NCBI GenBank assembly: GCA_900543395.1
Contig: UQQT01000006.1
Location: forward strand, 8,412 to 72,411
Direction of reading: 5' to 3'
Source of the DNA: an uncultured Oscillospiraceae bacterium
GTDB taxonomy: Bacteria; Bacillota; Clostridia; Oscillospirales; Acutalibacteraceae
DNA length: 64,000 nucleotides
In this document: positions 25,932 to 34,018 of the stretch, piece after piece
Layout of the letters: each line of letters opens with the position of its first letter
Numbering within the stretch: the first letter of the stretch is position 1
Made by a program: the position numbers and the translations under genes
Notes under the pieces: model-generated
What the model was told of the DNA's origin: nothing
What the model saw: the letters and a program-made list of their open reading frames with translations, nothing else
Databases searched by the model: none

Positions 25932-26516
25932 TTACATCTGTAAATTACTGTTTATCGCCTCTTTAAGCCGGTCAACTCCCTCGCCCGTCTGCGCCGAGAA
26001 TTCTATAATGTCCGCCGGTGAAAAACCGCCGAGCTCTTGTTTAACGCTCTCGCGTCTTTCAAGTCTCTGCGTTTTGTTAAGCTTATCGCACTTTGTAAGA
26101 ATTATGATATACTTATATCCTGTGTTCTCCAAAAACGCGAGCATATCCCTGTCGTCGGCCGTCGCAGGATGTCTCATATCGACAAGCTGAACTACAAGCG
26201 ATATCGGTCTCGACGTATTAAAATAACCCTCCATCAGATCAGCCCAGCGGATTCTCTCGGATTCGGAACGCTTTGCGAATCCGTACCCCGGCAGATCGAC
26301 AAAACGCACGTCGTCCGACTTAAAGAAATTAACCGTGGTCGTTTTACCCGGAACGGAGCTTACTCTCGCGAGATTTTTTCTGTTAAAAAGCTTATTTATA
26401 AGCGACGATTTGCCGACGTTCGAACGTCCGGAAAAGGCTATTTCGGGTATGTCCGACGCGGGAAGCTGTGCGGATGTCCCGAATGATTTTTCGTACTCGA
26501 TTTTATTGTAATTCAT
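25932..26516 (-). CDS. ysxC: Ribosome biogenesis GTPase YsxC (EngB/YihA)
   Basis: 194 residues, start at a perfect AGGAGG. G1 GRSNVGKSS, G2 GKTTT, G3 DLPGYGFAKR and G4 TKCD are all present in EngB order. Needed for late 50S assembly. Lies 85 bp after lon with a hairpin between; the lon-ysxC order is widely conserved in Firmicutes. Confidence 0.96.
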   Translation of the reverse strand: MNYNKIEYEKSFGTSAQLPASDIPEIAFSGRSNVGKSSLINKLFNRKNLARVSSVPGKTTTVNFFKSDDVRFVDLPGYGFAKRSESERIRWADLMEGYFNTSRPISLVVQLVDMRHPATADDRDMLAFLENTGYKYIIILTKCDKLNKTQRLERRESVKQELGGFSPADIIEFSAQTGEGVDRLKEAINSNLQM

Positions 26517-26554
26517 ATATTCCTCCTGTTTTATTTATACAACATATAAAAACA

Positions 26555-26590
26555 CATAAGCCGTGGGTAAAAATCCGCGGCTTATTTTTA
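26555..26590 (-). terminator. Hairpin between lon and ysxC
   Basis: AAGCCGTGG with CCGCGGCTT (one G-U) around GTAAAAAT; may attenuate read-through from lon into ysxC. Confidence 0.6.
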
Positions 26591-26601
26591 AATTTTATCA
26601 A

Positions 26602-29016
26602 TTACGTATACGCGTTAGGTCTGCCGGAATTCTCATTCTTTATAACGGCAGGCACGGACGAACCTTTTTTCTGCTTCTTTTGTTCCTTTTTCAGCGCGAC
26701 GTCAAACACTTCGTCTATCGTCTTAACGGGAACGAATTTAACCTTTTTCTTAACTTCCTCGTCAATTTCGGAGATATCGGAAGCATTGCCGTACGGGATT
26801 ACGACCGTAGTCATTCCGTGACGGTATGCCGCCATGCTCTTTTCTTTAAGACCGCCAATGGGCAGAACTCTGCCTCTTAACGTAATCTCGCCCGTCATTG
26901 CAACGTTTCCGCGAACCGGTATATCCGACAGCGCAGACAGAACGGCGGTAGTCATCGTAACGCCCGCAGACGGACCGTCCTTCGGAACAGCTCCCTCGGG
27001 ACAATGAATATGTATATCCTTATTCTTATAAAAAGACGAATCAATGCCGTAACGCTCGCATCTGCTTCTTATAAGACTTATCGCAGTCATCGCGGATTCC
27101 TTCATAACGTCGCCGAGCGAACCGGTAAGCTCCGTCTTGCCCGTTCCGTCGAGAACCGCAACTTCGATAGGCAGAGTCTCTCCGCCTACGCTCGTCCACG
27201 CAAGACCGTTTACGATTCCGACCTCGTCTTTAAGCTCCTCTTTTTCCTCGCGGAATTTTACGGAGCCTAAGTATTCCTCGATATTCTTTTCGGTAACGGT
27301 AATAAGCTCGTCCTTACCGTCGGCTATCGCGAGATCCGACTTTCTGCACAGCTTTGCTATCTGTCTTTCAAGATTTCTGACTCCCGCCTCTTTCGTATAT
27401 CCGTCGATAATAAATCTCAACGCCTTATCGGTGATTTTAAGATTGGATTTATCAACGTTATGCTCTTTCATCTGCTTAGGAATCAGATGTTTTTTAGCGA
27501 TATTGAATTTTTCCTCGTGCGTGTAGCTTGTCAGATCGATAATCTCCATTCTGTCAAGCAGGGGCGCAGGTATAGAATATTTATCGTTAGCCGTCGTGAT
27601 GAAAAGAACCTTGCTCAAATCAAACGGCAGGTCGATATAGTGATCGACATAAGTGTTGTTCTGCTCCGCGTCGAGAACTTCAAGCAGAGCGGAAGCGGGA
27701 TCGCCTCTGAAATCACCGCTTAGCTTGTCGATCTCGTCGAGAAGCATAACGGGATTCGCACTGCCCGCATCGATAAGCGAATTTGCAATTCTGCCGGGAA
27801 TCGCGCCTATATACGTTCTGCGGTGACCTCTGATTTCAGCCTCGTCATGAACTCCGCCGAGCGCGACTCTGACGTATTTTCTGCCCATTGCTTTCGCAAT
27901 TGATTTTGCGACGGATGTTTTTCCGACTCCGGGAGGGCCTGCAAGACAAATGATCTGCCCCTTAATGTCGGGAGCTACCGCTCTTACGGCAAGCATTTCG
28001 ACAATACGTTCCTTAACGTCTTTAAGTCCGTAGTGATCGCGGTCGAGTGTACGTCTTACACGGCTTAATTTTAAATTATCCTTCGTATAAATGCCCCACG
28101 GAAGCGCAAGACACTTATCAAGATACGTTCTGATAACGTTCGCGTCGGGCGACGACGGCGACATCTTCGCAAGTCTGTCAGCTTCGACGAGCATTTTTTC
28201 CTTGCTGTCGTCGGGCATCTTTGATTCAAGTATCATCTTCGTATACTTTTCTTTTTCCTCGTCGGGATTTTCACCCTCGCCGAGTTCCTCGTAAATCGCC
28301 TTGACCTGTTCACGCAGATAGTATTCGTTCTGATTCTTGTCCATTCTGTCCTGGACATTACGCTGAATCTTGTCCTCAAGAGAAATTATTTCTATTTCTT
28401 CCTGCAAAACAACGACAAGATATTCGAGTCTCCTTATAGGGTTTAATTCGGAGAGAATATGCTGTTTTTCCTCAAGCGGGAAGTAAATATTGCCCGCAAT
28501 AAGGTCGGCGCACTCACCTGCCGAATCACTTTCAAGTATTTTAATGCAGATATCGGGCGCGATCTTACCCGAAATATCGCTGTATTCGGTAAATCTTTGC
28601 TTTGCGCTTCTGATTAAAGCCTCTTCGTACTGCTCGTCCGACGTGCGGACAAGAGTATCGCGTCTCGGCTTAACAACTCCGCAGTAATACGGCGCATAAT
28701 CCGTAATTTCCGAAAGCGAAGCTCTGTACAGTCCCTCAACAACAACTCTTAATGTATTTGACGGCGAAGAAACACGCACAGCCTGTTTTACAGTCGCAAC
28801 GGTTCCGACGGAATAAAGCCCCGTCTGGGTCGGTCTCTCATCGTCGACATTACGCTGACTTACGAGAAAAATCTCACTGTTTTTTTCGAGCGCGTATTTT
28901 ACAGCGTTAATCGACGCCTTTCTGCCGACGTCAAAATGCAGGGTCATGCCGGGAAAAAGGACGAGACCTCTTAACGCGAGAATCGGCATGCGTACGCCGG
29001 AATTCTGATTTTCCAT
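26602..29016 (-). CDS. lon: ATP-dependent protease Lon
   Basis: 804 residues from the ATG at 29016 (GGAG 8 nt upstream; a TTG three codons earlier is less likely). N-terminal substrate domain (MPILALRGLVLFPGMTLHFDVGR in part: LALRGLVLFPGM), a coiled coil with IQRNVQDRMDKNQNEYYLREQ (part), AAA+ module with Walker A GPPGVGKTS, and a C-terminal protease domain with the Ser-Lys dyad at about Ser683 (PKDGPSAGV) and Lys726 (GGLKEKSMAA). Degrades misfolded and regulatory proteins in the cytosol. Has its own strong promoter and a leader of about 200 nt. Confidence 0.97.
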   Translation of the reverse strand: MENQNSGVRMPILALRGLVLFPGMTLHFDVGRKASINAVKYALEKNSEIFLVSQRNVDDERPTQTGLYSVGTVATVKQAVRVSSPSNTLRVVVEGLYRASLSEITDYAPYYCGVVKPRRDTLVRTSDEQYEEALIRSAKQRFTEYSDISGKIAPDICIKILESDSAGECADLIAGNIYFPLEEKQHILSELNPIRRLEYLVVVLQEEIEIISLEDKIQRNVQDRMDKNQNEYYLREQVKAIYEELGEGENPDEEKEKYTKMILESKMPDDSKEKMLVEADRLAKMSPSSPDANVIRTYLDKCLALPWGIYTKDNLKLSRVRRTLDRDHYGLKDVKERIVEMLAVRAVAPDIKGQIICLAGPPGVGKTSVAKSIAKAMGRKYVRVALGGVHDEAEIRGHRRTYIGAIPGRIANSLIDAGSANPVMLLDEIDKLSGDFRGDPASALLEVLDAEQNNTYVDHYIDLPFDLSKVLFITTANDKYSIPAPLLDRMEIIDLTSYTHEEKFNIAKKHLIPKQMKEHNVDKSNLKITDKALRFIIDGYTKEAGVRNLERQIAKLCRKSDLAIADGKDELITVTEKNIEEYLGSVKFREEKEELKDEVGIVNGLAWTSVGGETLPIEVAVLDGTGKTELTGSLGDVMKESAMTAISLIRSRCERYGIDSSFYKNKDIHIHCPEGAVPKDGPSAGVTMTTAVLSALSDIPVRGNVAMTGEITLRGRVLPIGGLKEKSMAAYRHGMTTVVIPYGNASDISEIDEEVKKKVKFVPVKTIDEVFDVALKKEQKKQKKGSSVPAVIKNENSGRPNAYT

Positions 29017-29089
29017 ATATATCAACTCCGATTAATTTCAAATTAGTGCTCTGTAACACTTAAAATTTTATATCTGATTGCAAGAAGTA

Positions 29090-29219
29090 TGGCTGTGTTT
29101 AATAAGGAGCGGGAACTCAGGCAGTCTGTCACCTGTCAGGTTTGAGGACGCAGTTAAACACTGTCATACGAAGCAATGCTTGTAAAGCTTTAGGCGGTAC
29201 AGAGTAGTAGGATGCATTG
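29090..29219 (-). ncRNA. Structured leader RNA upstream of lon (or separate small RNA)
   Basis: Two long-range stems: GCAATGC/GCATTGC (29214-29220 with 29173-29179) whose 5' arm begins at the predicted transcription start, and GTGTTTAA/TTAAACAC (about 29153-29160 with 29095-29102) enclosing a further CTCA/TGAG pair. No reading frame. The promoter at 29225-29253 fires into it. No poly-T end separates it from lon, so a 5' UTR element is more likely than a free RNA. It matches no riboswitch class I know. Confidence 0.5.
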
Positions 29220-29224
29220 CAATA

Positions 29225-29253
29225 ATTATATATTATTTCGACAAAAGTTTCAA
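29225..29253 (-). promoter_or_regulatory. Sigma-A promoter of lon
   Basis: Minus strand TTGAAA (29253-29248), 17 bp, TATAAT (29230-29225). Predicted start near 29218. I see no CIRCE or CtsR-type operator over it. Confidence 0.82.
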
Positions 29254-29306
29254 CAGCAATATTTACAAACACGATTTAATCTCTTAGACCGGCAATGTAA
29301 GATACG

Positions 29307-29334
29307 ACAAAAGACCCGGTCGGTAAACCGGGTC
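29307..29334 (-). terminator. Terminator of the wall-anchored repeat protein gene
   Basis: GACCCGG (29313-29319) with CCGGGTC (29328-29334); TTTTGTCG follows on the minus strand. Confidence 0.8.
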
Positions 29335-29360
29335 AATATATGCCGATTATTAACAGAAAA

Positions 29361-29909
29361 TTAAGCTTCCTTTTTCTTGCTTACTACAAGGAATGCAGCC
29401 GCAGCCATACCGCAAACGCTGAGAGCAACAACTATGCCCTTATCGCCGGTCTTGGGAATGCTGTTATTATTGCTGTTATTGCCGGGTGCCTTAGTCGTGT
29501 TATTGGTATCGGGTGCCTTGGTAGTATCGGTAGCCTTGGTGGTGTTGTCGGTGTCGCCCGAAGCATTTTCCTTAGTAGTGGAAGGCTTAGTGGGCTTGAG
29601 ACCGCCTATAAGACCGCCGATATCTATACCGCCGAGAATATCGGAAATCTTGCCGAGGTCAAGACCGTCGAACAGATTCTTAATGGTATCAAGATCCATA
29701 CCCTTGAACAGGTTGGTAATTGCACTGATATCCATTTTGCCGAGAGAGTCGGTAAGTCCGCCGAGGTCTACGCCTGCAAACATATCCATAATGCTCTGGG
29801 GATCAAAGTCAGCAAATGCCTGAGTAATCTCACCTGAAGCCGAAGCCGTAAGACCTAAGGAGCAAACGATAAGAGCGCATGCTATCAATACGGATAAAAC
29901 TTTTTTCAT
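29361..29909 (-). CDS. Secreted LPXTG-like anchored protein with dodecapeptide repeats
   Basis: 182 residues from the ATG at 29909 (AAAGGA upstream). Signal peptide ends TASAS (about 25). Residues 34-105 are six tandem 12-residue repeats with consensus [G]hD[L/I]xxI(T)xxLFx, i.e. an Asp at position 3 and hydrophobics at 4, 7, 10, 11, predicted amphipathic helices. Then a Thr/Lys/Asn-rich stalk, the sorting motif IPKTGD, a hydrophobic segment and a KKKEA tail, typical of sortase substrates. Function not recognised. Strong promoter and codon choice point to abundant expression. Confidence 0.85.
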   Translation of the reverse strand: MKKVLSVLIACALIVCSLGLTASASGEITQAFADFDPQSIMDMFAGVDLGGLTDSLGKMDISAITNLFKGMDLDTIKNLFDGLDLGKISDILGGIDIGGLIGGLKPTKPSTTKENASGDTDNTTKATDTTKAPDTNNTTKAPGNNSNNNSIPKTGDKGIVVALSVCGMAAAAFLVVSKKKEA

Positions 29910-29966
29910 GATTAACAATCCTTTCGTATTCATAAATACTATACATATCCCTATGTTGATAATCTA

Positions 29967-29995
29967 ATAATACTCTCAAAATCCGTTTTTGTCAA
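29967..29995 (-). promoter_or_regulatory. Sigma-A promoter of the repeat protein gene
   Basis: Minus strand TTGACA (29995-29990), 17 bp, TATTAT (29972-29967). Confidence 0.82.
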
Positions 29996-30137
29996 TCGTT
30001 AATATTCGGTTAATTATTTTTCGGCACATTGCACAATCAGAGGCTGTATTTTTTTGTCGTCAATATATACAATATCCGATATATATGGAATAAAAAACGG
30101 CTTCGGACAAATAATACGGAAAAAGGAGAGGATCTCT

Positions 30138-30308
30138 ACGGATAAAAATATTAATAAAAGAATAAAGAGAAAAATGCACTTTCCTCCGCGCGCCGAGCGA
30201 CTGACGGATTTTGAAACAAGCGAGGAAATCCCGAACGATGTTCTCGGCAGTTATACGGGTTCGCCCGAGGACGGCGAAAAGCCCGTTCAGGACGCGGACG
30301 ACCTTTGA
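30138..30308 (+). CDS. 56-residue acidic-tailed small protein, probable ACG start
   Basis: The open frame runs from 30054 (TTG without RBS), but the only strong Shine-Dalgarno, AAGGAGAGG (30123-30131), lies 6 nt before an ACG at 30138, followed by DKNINKRIKRKMHFPP. An internal ATG (residue 13 of this form) has no good RBS. The C-terminus IPNDVLGSYTGSPEDG...QDADDL is distinctive: Gly/Asp-rich motifs of this type end short proteins of unknown function in many Clostridia (recollection). Basic N-terminus, acidic C-terminus, no membrane segment. Confidence 0.6.
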   Translation, partial: TDKNINKRIKRKMHFPPRAERLTDFETSEEIPNDVLGSYTGSPEDGEKPVQDADDL

Positions 30309-30333
30309 CTTGAATTTCCCTTTTCATTATACT
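30305..30333 (+). promoter_or_regulatory. Sigma-A promoter of the M42 peptidase operon
   Basis: TTGACT (30305-30310), 17 bp, TATACT (30328-30333), overlapping the stop of the small gene. Confidence 0.7.
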
Positions 30334-30381
30334 ATAATATCGGTGAAAAAACAATAGCAAAACGAAAAGGAGATCTGAGTT

Positions 30382-31407
30382 TTGAACACGATCGACATAT
30401 TGAAAATTCTTACGTCATCCACGGGCGTTACGGGCGATGAATATAACGACGCGGGACTCAACGCCGAAAAAATACTCTCCCGGTACGGCAGGGTAAAGCG
30501 TACAAAAAGCGGAAGTCTGTCGCTTAACATACCCGGATCGGGCAAAAAAATTCTGCTCGACGCACATCTTGACAGAATCGGACTCATAGTAACCGGAATC
30601 GACAAAACGGGATTTTTGAGAGTCGACAAATGCGGAGGAATCGACCGCAGAGTCATGGCGGCGGCGCGCGTGACCGTCCTCGGAAAAGAAAAATTAAAGG
30701 GCGTTATAATAAGCACTCCGCCCCACCTTGCAAAAAGCGAGGACGCGGACAAGGCTCTGACTTTCGAATCGGCGGCGGTTGACGCGGGACTTTCCTGTGA
30801 CGAAATTTCAAAAATCGTTAAAGCCGGCGACAGAATCGTTTTTGACTCGGATTTTACGCTGCTTTCAAGCGGTCTGGTAACCGCCCCCGCCCTCGACGAC
30901 AGGGCAGGAATGACCGCGCTTATAAAAGCTGTTGATATCATTAAGGATAACGGAGGAACGAACGCCGACATAACCGTTCTGTTTTCCTCTCAGGAGGAGA
31001 TCACGGGCGCGGGAGCAAAAACGGGCGCGTACGAATTCACACCGGACGAGGCAATCGCCGTCGACGTAAGCTTCGCCAAAGCCCCGGGAGTAAAAGATAC
31101 AGAATCCGGCGAACTCAAAAAGGGCGCGATGATATGTATATCCCCGTCGCTCGACAACGATTTTTCAAATTCATTAATCGAAACGGCTCAAAAAAATTCA
31201 ATTAAATATCAGATTGAGGTCTGCCCGTCCTCTACGGGAACGAATGCGGACGACATCACGTTAAGCCGTTCCGGCGTAAAAACAGCCGTTGTTTCCATCC
31301 CCCAGCGCAACATGCACACGCAGGCGGAAATCGTCGCCGTTGAAGATATAGATTCCTGTGCCGAGCTTATCGCGAAATATATTATCGAAAACGGAGGTAA
31401 AAAATAA
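30382..31407 (+). CDS. M42-family metallo-aminopeptidase (divergent copy)
   Basis: 341 residues from a TTG start with AAAAGGAGA upstream. Co-catalytic metal ligands can be followed: DAHLDRIG (His, Asp), APALDDRAG (Asp), SSQEEITGAGA (Glu pair), an Asp in AVDVSFA and a late NMHTQAE (His). The usual HxDEVG has become HLDRIG here, so this copy diverges at a position near the first metal pair. M42 enzymes form tetrahedral dodecamers and trim short peptides in the cytosol. Its stop overlaps the next gene by one base (TAATG). Confidence 0.88.
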   Translation: MNTIDILKILTSSTGVTGDEYNDAGLNAEKILSRYGRVKRTKSGSLSLNIPGSGKKILLDAHLDRIGLIVTGIDKTGFLRVDKCGGIDRRVMAAARVTVLGKEKLKGVIISTPPHLAKSEDADKALTFESAAVDAGLSCDEISKIVKAGDRIVFDSDFTLLSSGLVTAPALDDRAGMTALIKAVDIIKDNGGTNADITVLFSSQEEITGAGAKTGAYEFTPDEAIAVDVSFAKAPGVKDTESGELKKGAMICISPSLDNDFSNSLIETAQKNSIKYQIEVCPSSTGTNADDITLSRSGVKTAVVSIPQRNMHTQAEIVAVEDIDSCAELIAKYIIENGGKK

Positions 31408-32423
31408 TGGATTCGTTATTAAAAGAGCTTTGCCTTACGGATTCGACATCTGGGCATGAAAAAAACGTAAGAGATTTAATAATTTCAAAAATCGAGGGTC
31501 ACTGCGAATACAAAGTCGATGCGCTCGGAAATATTATTGCGTTCAAAAAGGGCAGAAAAACGCCCAAAAATAAAATAATGTTCGACGCGCACACGGACGA
31601 GGTCGGCGTTATCGTCACCGGCGCGGATTCGGACGGTTTTCTTAAATTTTCAAACGTCGGAGGAATCGATACAAAGGTTCTGCTCGCACGAACCATATGC
31701 TTCGAAAACGGAGTAAAGGGCGTTGTAGGTATCAAGCCGATTCACTTGTCAGATAAAGACGAGGCAGGCAAAATTCCGTCTAAGGACGAGCTTTATATCG
31801 ACATAGGAGCATCCTCAAAGGAAGAGGCTCTCTCCCTTGTAAGACCCGGCACTACGGGCGTTTTCTCGGTCGAATACGCAGAATTCGGCGAACATAAAAT
31901 CATGTCAAAAGCCCTCGACGACAGGGCGGGATGCTATGTTCTTATTGACATAATCCGCTCCGAAACAGAATACGACGCGTGGTTCTCGTTCTCCGTTCAG
32001 GAGGAGATCGGGGCTCGCGGCGCGGGCGTCAGCGCGTACACGATAAATCCCGACTATGCTGTTGTAATCGAGACTACGACCGCCGCCGACATAATCGACG
32101 TTCCCGAACACCGCAAAGTATGCGAACTCGGCAAAGGCGCGGCAATTTCGTTCATGGACAGAAGCACCGTTTATCTGCCCGAGGTTTATTCGAGAGCGGT
32201 CGAATGCGCTGAAAAAAATTCAATCCCGTATCAGATGAAATCGCTCGTCGCCGGCGGAAACAATGCCGGAAGCGTACACAAAACCCGCGCGGGTGTGAAA
32301 ACCGTTACGGTAAACATACCGTGCCGTTATCTGCACTCCCCGTCGTGTGTTTGCGACGAAAGAGATATAGAATCCGTACGCAATCTCGCGGCGGCTCTCA
32401 TATCGGAATTTGCGGATGATTAA
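31407..32423 (+). CDS. M42-family metallo-aminopeptidase
   Basis: 338 residues, a paralogue of the gene before it (about the same length, same motif order). Canonical ligands: DAHTDEVG, KALDDRAGC, VQEEIGARGAG, VIETTTAAD and YLHSPSCVC. The two adjacent, coupled paralogues may form a mixed assembly (inference). Co-transcribed with a GNAT gene that overlaps its end by 8 bases. Confidence 0.92.
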   Translation: MDSLLKELCLTDSTSGHEKNVRDLIISKIEGHCEYKVDALGNIIAFKKGRKTPKNKIMFDAHTDEVGVIVTGADSDGFLKFSNVGGIDTKVLLARTICFENGVKGVVGIKPIHLSDKDEAGKIPSKDELYIDIGASSKEEALSLVRPGTTGVFSVEYAEFGEHKIMSKALDDRAGCYVLIDIIRSETEYDAWFSFSVQEEIGARGAGVSAYTINPDYAVVIETTTAADIIDVPEHRKVCELGKGAAISFMDRSTVYLPEVYSRAVECAEKNSIPYQMKSLVAGGNNAGSVHKTRAGVKTVTVNIPCRYLHSPSCVCDERDIESVRNLAAALISEFADD

Positions 32424-33162
32424 ACTGCTCACGCCCGACAGGACGAACGAATTTATATCATTCTGCAAATCGACGGTTTTAGGCTCCGTCATACTGACAA
32501 AGCTTCTCGCATACGGATTGGATACGCCGATTCAGTATTTCTGGTACGGCGAATCCGACGGAAAAATAACCTCTGTTTTAAACATGGACGGAAGTCTTTT
32601 GACAGTTTCAGGTAAAACTGATTCCGATGAATTATTTGAATTTATAAGAATAATCGGTGCAAATTCGGTTTATTCGGACGTTTCTCCCGAATTTAAAATA
32701 AAAAGCTCAAAACGCGACGACATTCTGATTTTCAAAAGAAATACGGAGCGTGCCGAGGCGGAGAATATTGATTCGGAGTCAATAAAAAATATTTTTCCCG
32801 TAATTTACGAAGAATGTCCGACCGACGGGCAAAAAATTATTTTCGGTTCATGGTACCCGGACATTTCACTGAAAATTCGGCGCGGACTGATACGTTCAAA
32901 TGGAATAATGCGCGATGATAAGCTTGTCTCATGCGCCGTAACATGTGCCGAAAACGAAACGACGGCTGTAATAACCGGAGTGGCAACGCTGAAAAAATAC
33001 CGCCGAAACGGCTTTGCAAAAAAATGCGTTATCGCCCTTGCAAATGAGCTGAAAAGCGAAAACAAACGCGTTTATCTTATAACGGATAACGAAAAAACAA
33101 AAAAATGGTACGAGAAAATGGGTTTTGAACATTTCTCATACCGATACTCTTACGAATTATAA
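32416..33162 (+). CDS. GNAT-family acetyltransferase
   Basis: 248 residues from the ATG at 32416, whose first 8 bases (ATGATTAA) contain the stop of the peptidase gene. The C-terminal half is a GNAT fold with motif A YRRNGFAKKCVIAL (R-x-x-G-x-A acetyl-CoA loop) and a final WYEKMGFEHF strand-turn. The N-terminal 120 residues form a second, degenerate domain as in two-domain GNATs. Substrate unknown; linkage to peptidases would fit an amino-acid or peptide substrate. Ends at a terminator. Confidence 0.8.
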   Translation: MIKLLTPDRTNEFISFCKSTVLGSVILTKLLAYGLDTPIQYFWYGESDGKITSVLNMDGSLLTVSGKTDSDELFEFIRIIGANSVYSDVSPEFKIKSSKRDDILIFKRNTERAEAENIDSESIKNIFPVIYEECPTDGQKIIFGSWYPDISLKIRRGLIRSNGIMRDDKLVSCAVTCAENETTAVITGVATLKKYRRNGFAKKCVIALANELKSENKRVYLITDNEKTKKWYEKMGFEHFSYRYSYEL

Positions 33163-33171
33163 ATCAAATAC

Positions 33172-33205
33172 GGGACTGCCGAATTTTCGACAGTCCCTGT
33201 TTTTA
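33172..33205 (+). terminator. Terminator of the M42-GNAT operon
   Basis: GGGACTG with CAGTCCC (33172-33178, 33191-33197), then TGTTTTT. Confidence 0.8.
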
Positions 33206-34000
33206 TCCCGCTTCGCCGACATAGATTGAATAAATAATCTTATCGCCGTTGTTCCACGACGCGGTTATCTCAAAAACGACCTCGTCGCCGTCAAGCTTTA
33301 TAATGTTGTTCTCGCTGTCAACATTTACAGCCTTCAGCGCGTCGGACGCATTGCCGATGCTCTCCTCTTTCCAGCCCCTTACGGTGTAGGAATCGGGCTG
33401 TTTTTCGAATTTGAGCGTTACGAATTTAAAATCGTCCGTCTTTTTAGCGTAGCCGTAGCCCGTCGTCATCAGCGGACTCTCGCCGTAGATGCTTTCGCCG
33501 TTATACTGAACCGAATTTTCACACGCGGTAAACACTGTTTTTTCATCGTCGTTTTTCAGAAACGTGAGCTTCGGTGTGTTTTCCGACAGAATCGGGGAGG
33601 TCTGCACAAGATTCTCGCCGTCAAATACGCTCGGTTTTTCGAATGCGTCCGAATCAAGGAGCTTCACTATGCTCGTCGCGGTAATTTTGGGCGGATAGGT
33701 TTCAAGAACTGTCCCGTCAAACGTCACGGAAACTACGTTACCGGCCTTAAATTTGGAAGCATCGGAATATTTAACTGTAATTTCGTCGTCCTCGGAAAAA
33801 TATTTTACGCCGTCGGTCACAACGTCCGTATTCGCCGTCACGCCCAAAAAGCTCTCTCCGACCTCTTTTACCGTCGCGCTGAAGCAAACGATCGTCCTAA
33901 AAGAAATATCGTCGTCCGAACTCGTTTTATTACACGAGGCAAATATACATACGGCGGTCAGCAGAGCCGTCAGAACGCATGCGATTCTTTTTATTTTCAT
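33203..34000 (-). CDS. Lipoprotein of unknown function
   Basis: 265 residues. Lipobox IFASC (Cys about 22) after a typical signal, then an Asp/Ser-rich linker. The body begins with an OB-like beta segment (FRTIVCFSATVKEVGESFLGV) also seen in small clostridial lipoproteins, and ends in beta-rich sequence with NGDKIIYSIYVG. RBS GGAGG 7 nt before ATG. It lies 18 bp after the serine dehydratase gene on the same strand, so it is probably co-transcribed; no functional link is evident. Confidence 0.7.
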   Translation of the reverse strand: MKIKRIACVLTALLTAVCIFASCNKTSSDDDISFRTIVCFSATVKEVGESFLGVTANTDVVTDGVKYFSEDDEITVKYSDASKFKAGNVVSVTFDGTVLETYPPKITATSIVKLLDSDAFEKPSVFDGENLVQTSPILSENTPKLTFLKNDDEKTVFTACENSVQYNGESIYGESPLMTTGYGYAKKTDDFKFVTLKFEKQPDSYTVRGWKEESIGNASDALKAVNVDSENNIIKLDGDEVVFEITASWNNGDKIIYSIYVGEAG

Positions 34001-34018
34001 ATAAAAACCTCCGTCGGG

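Noticed and set aside
29045..29230. T-box, SRP RNA, RNase P RNA or tmRNA upstream of lon
   Set aside because: None of the conserved cores (T-box bulge, SRP Alu or helix 8 motif, P RNA GAGGAAAGTCC) is present.
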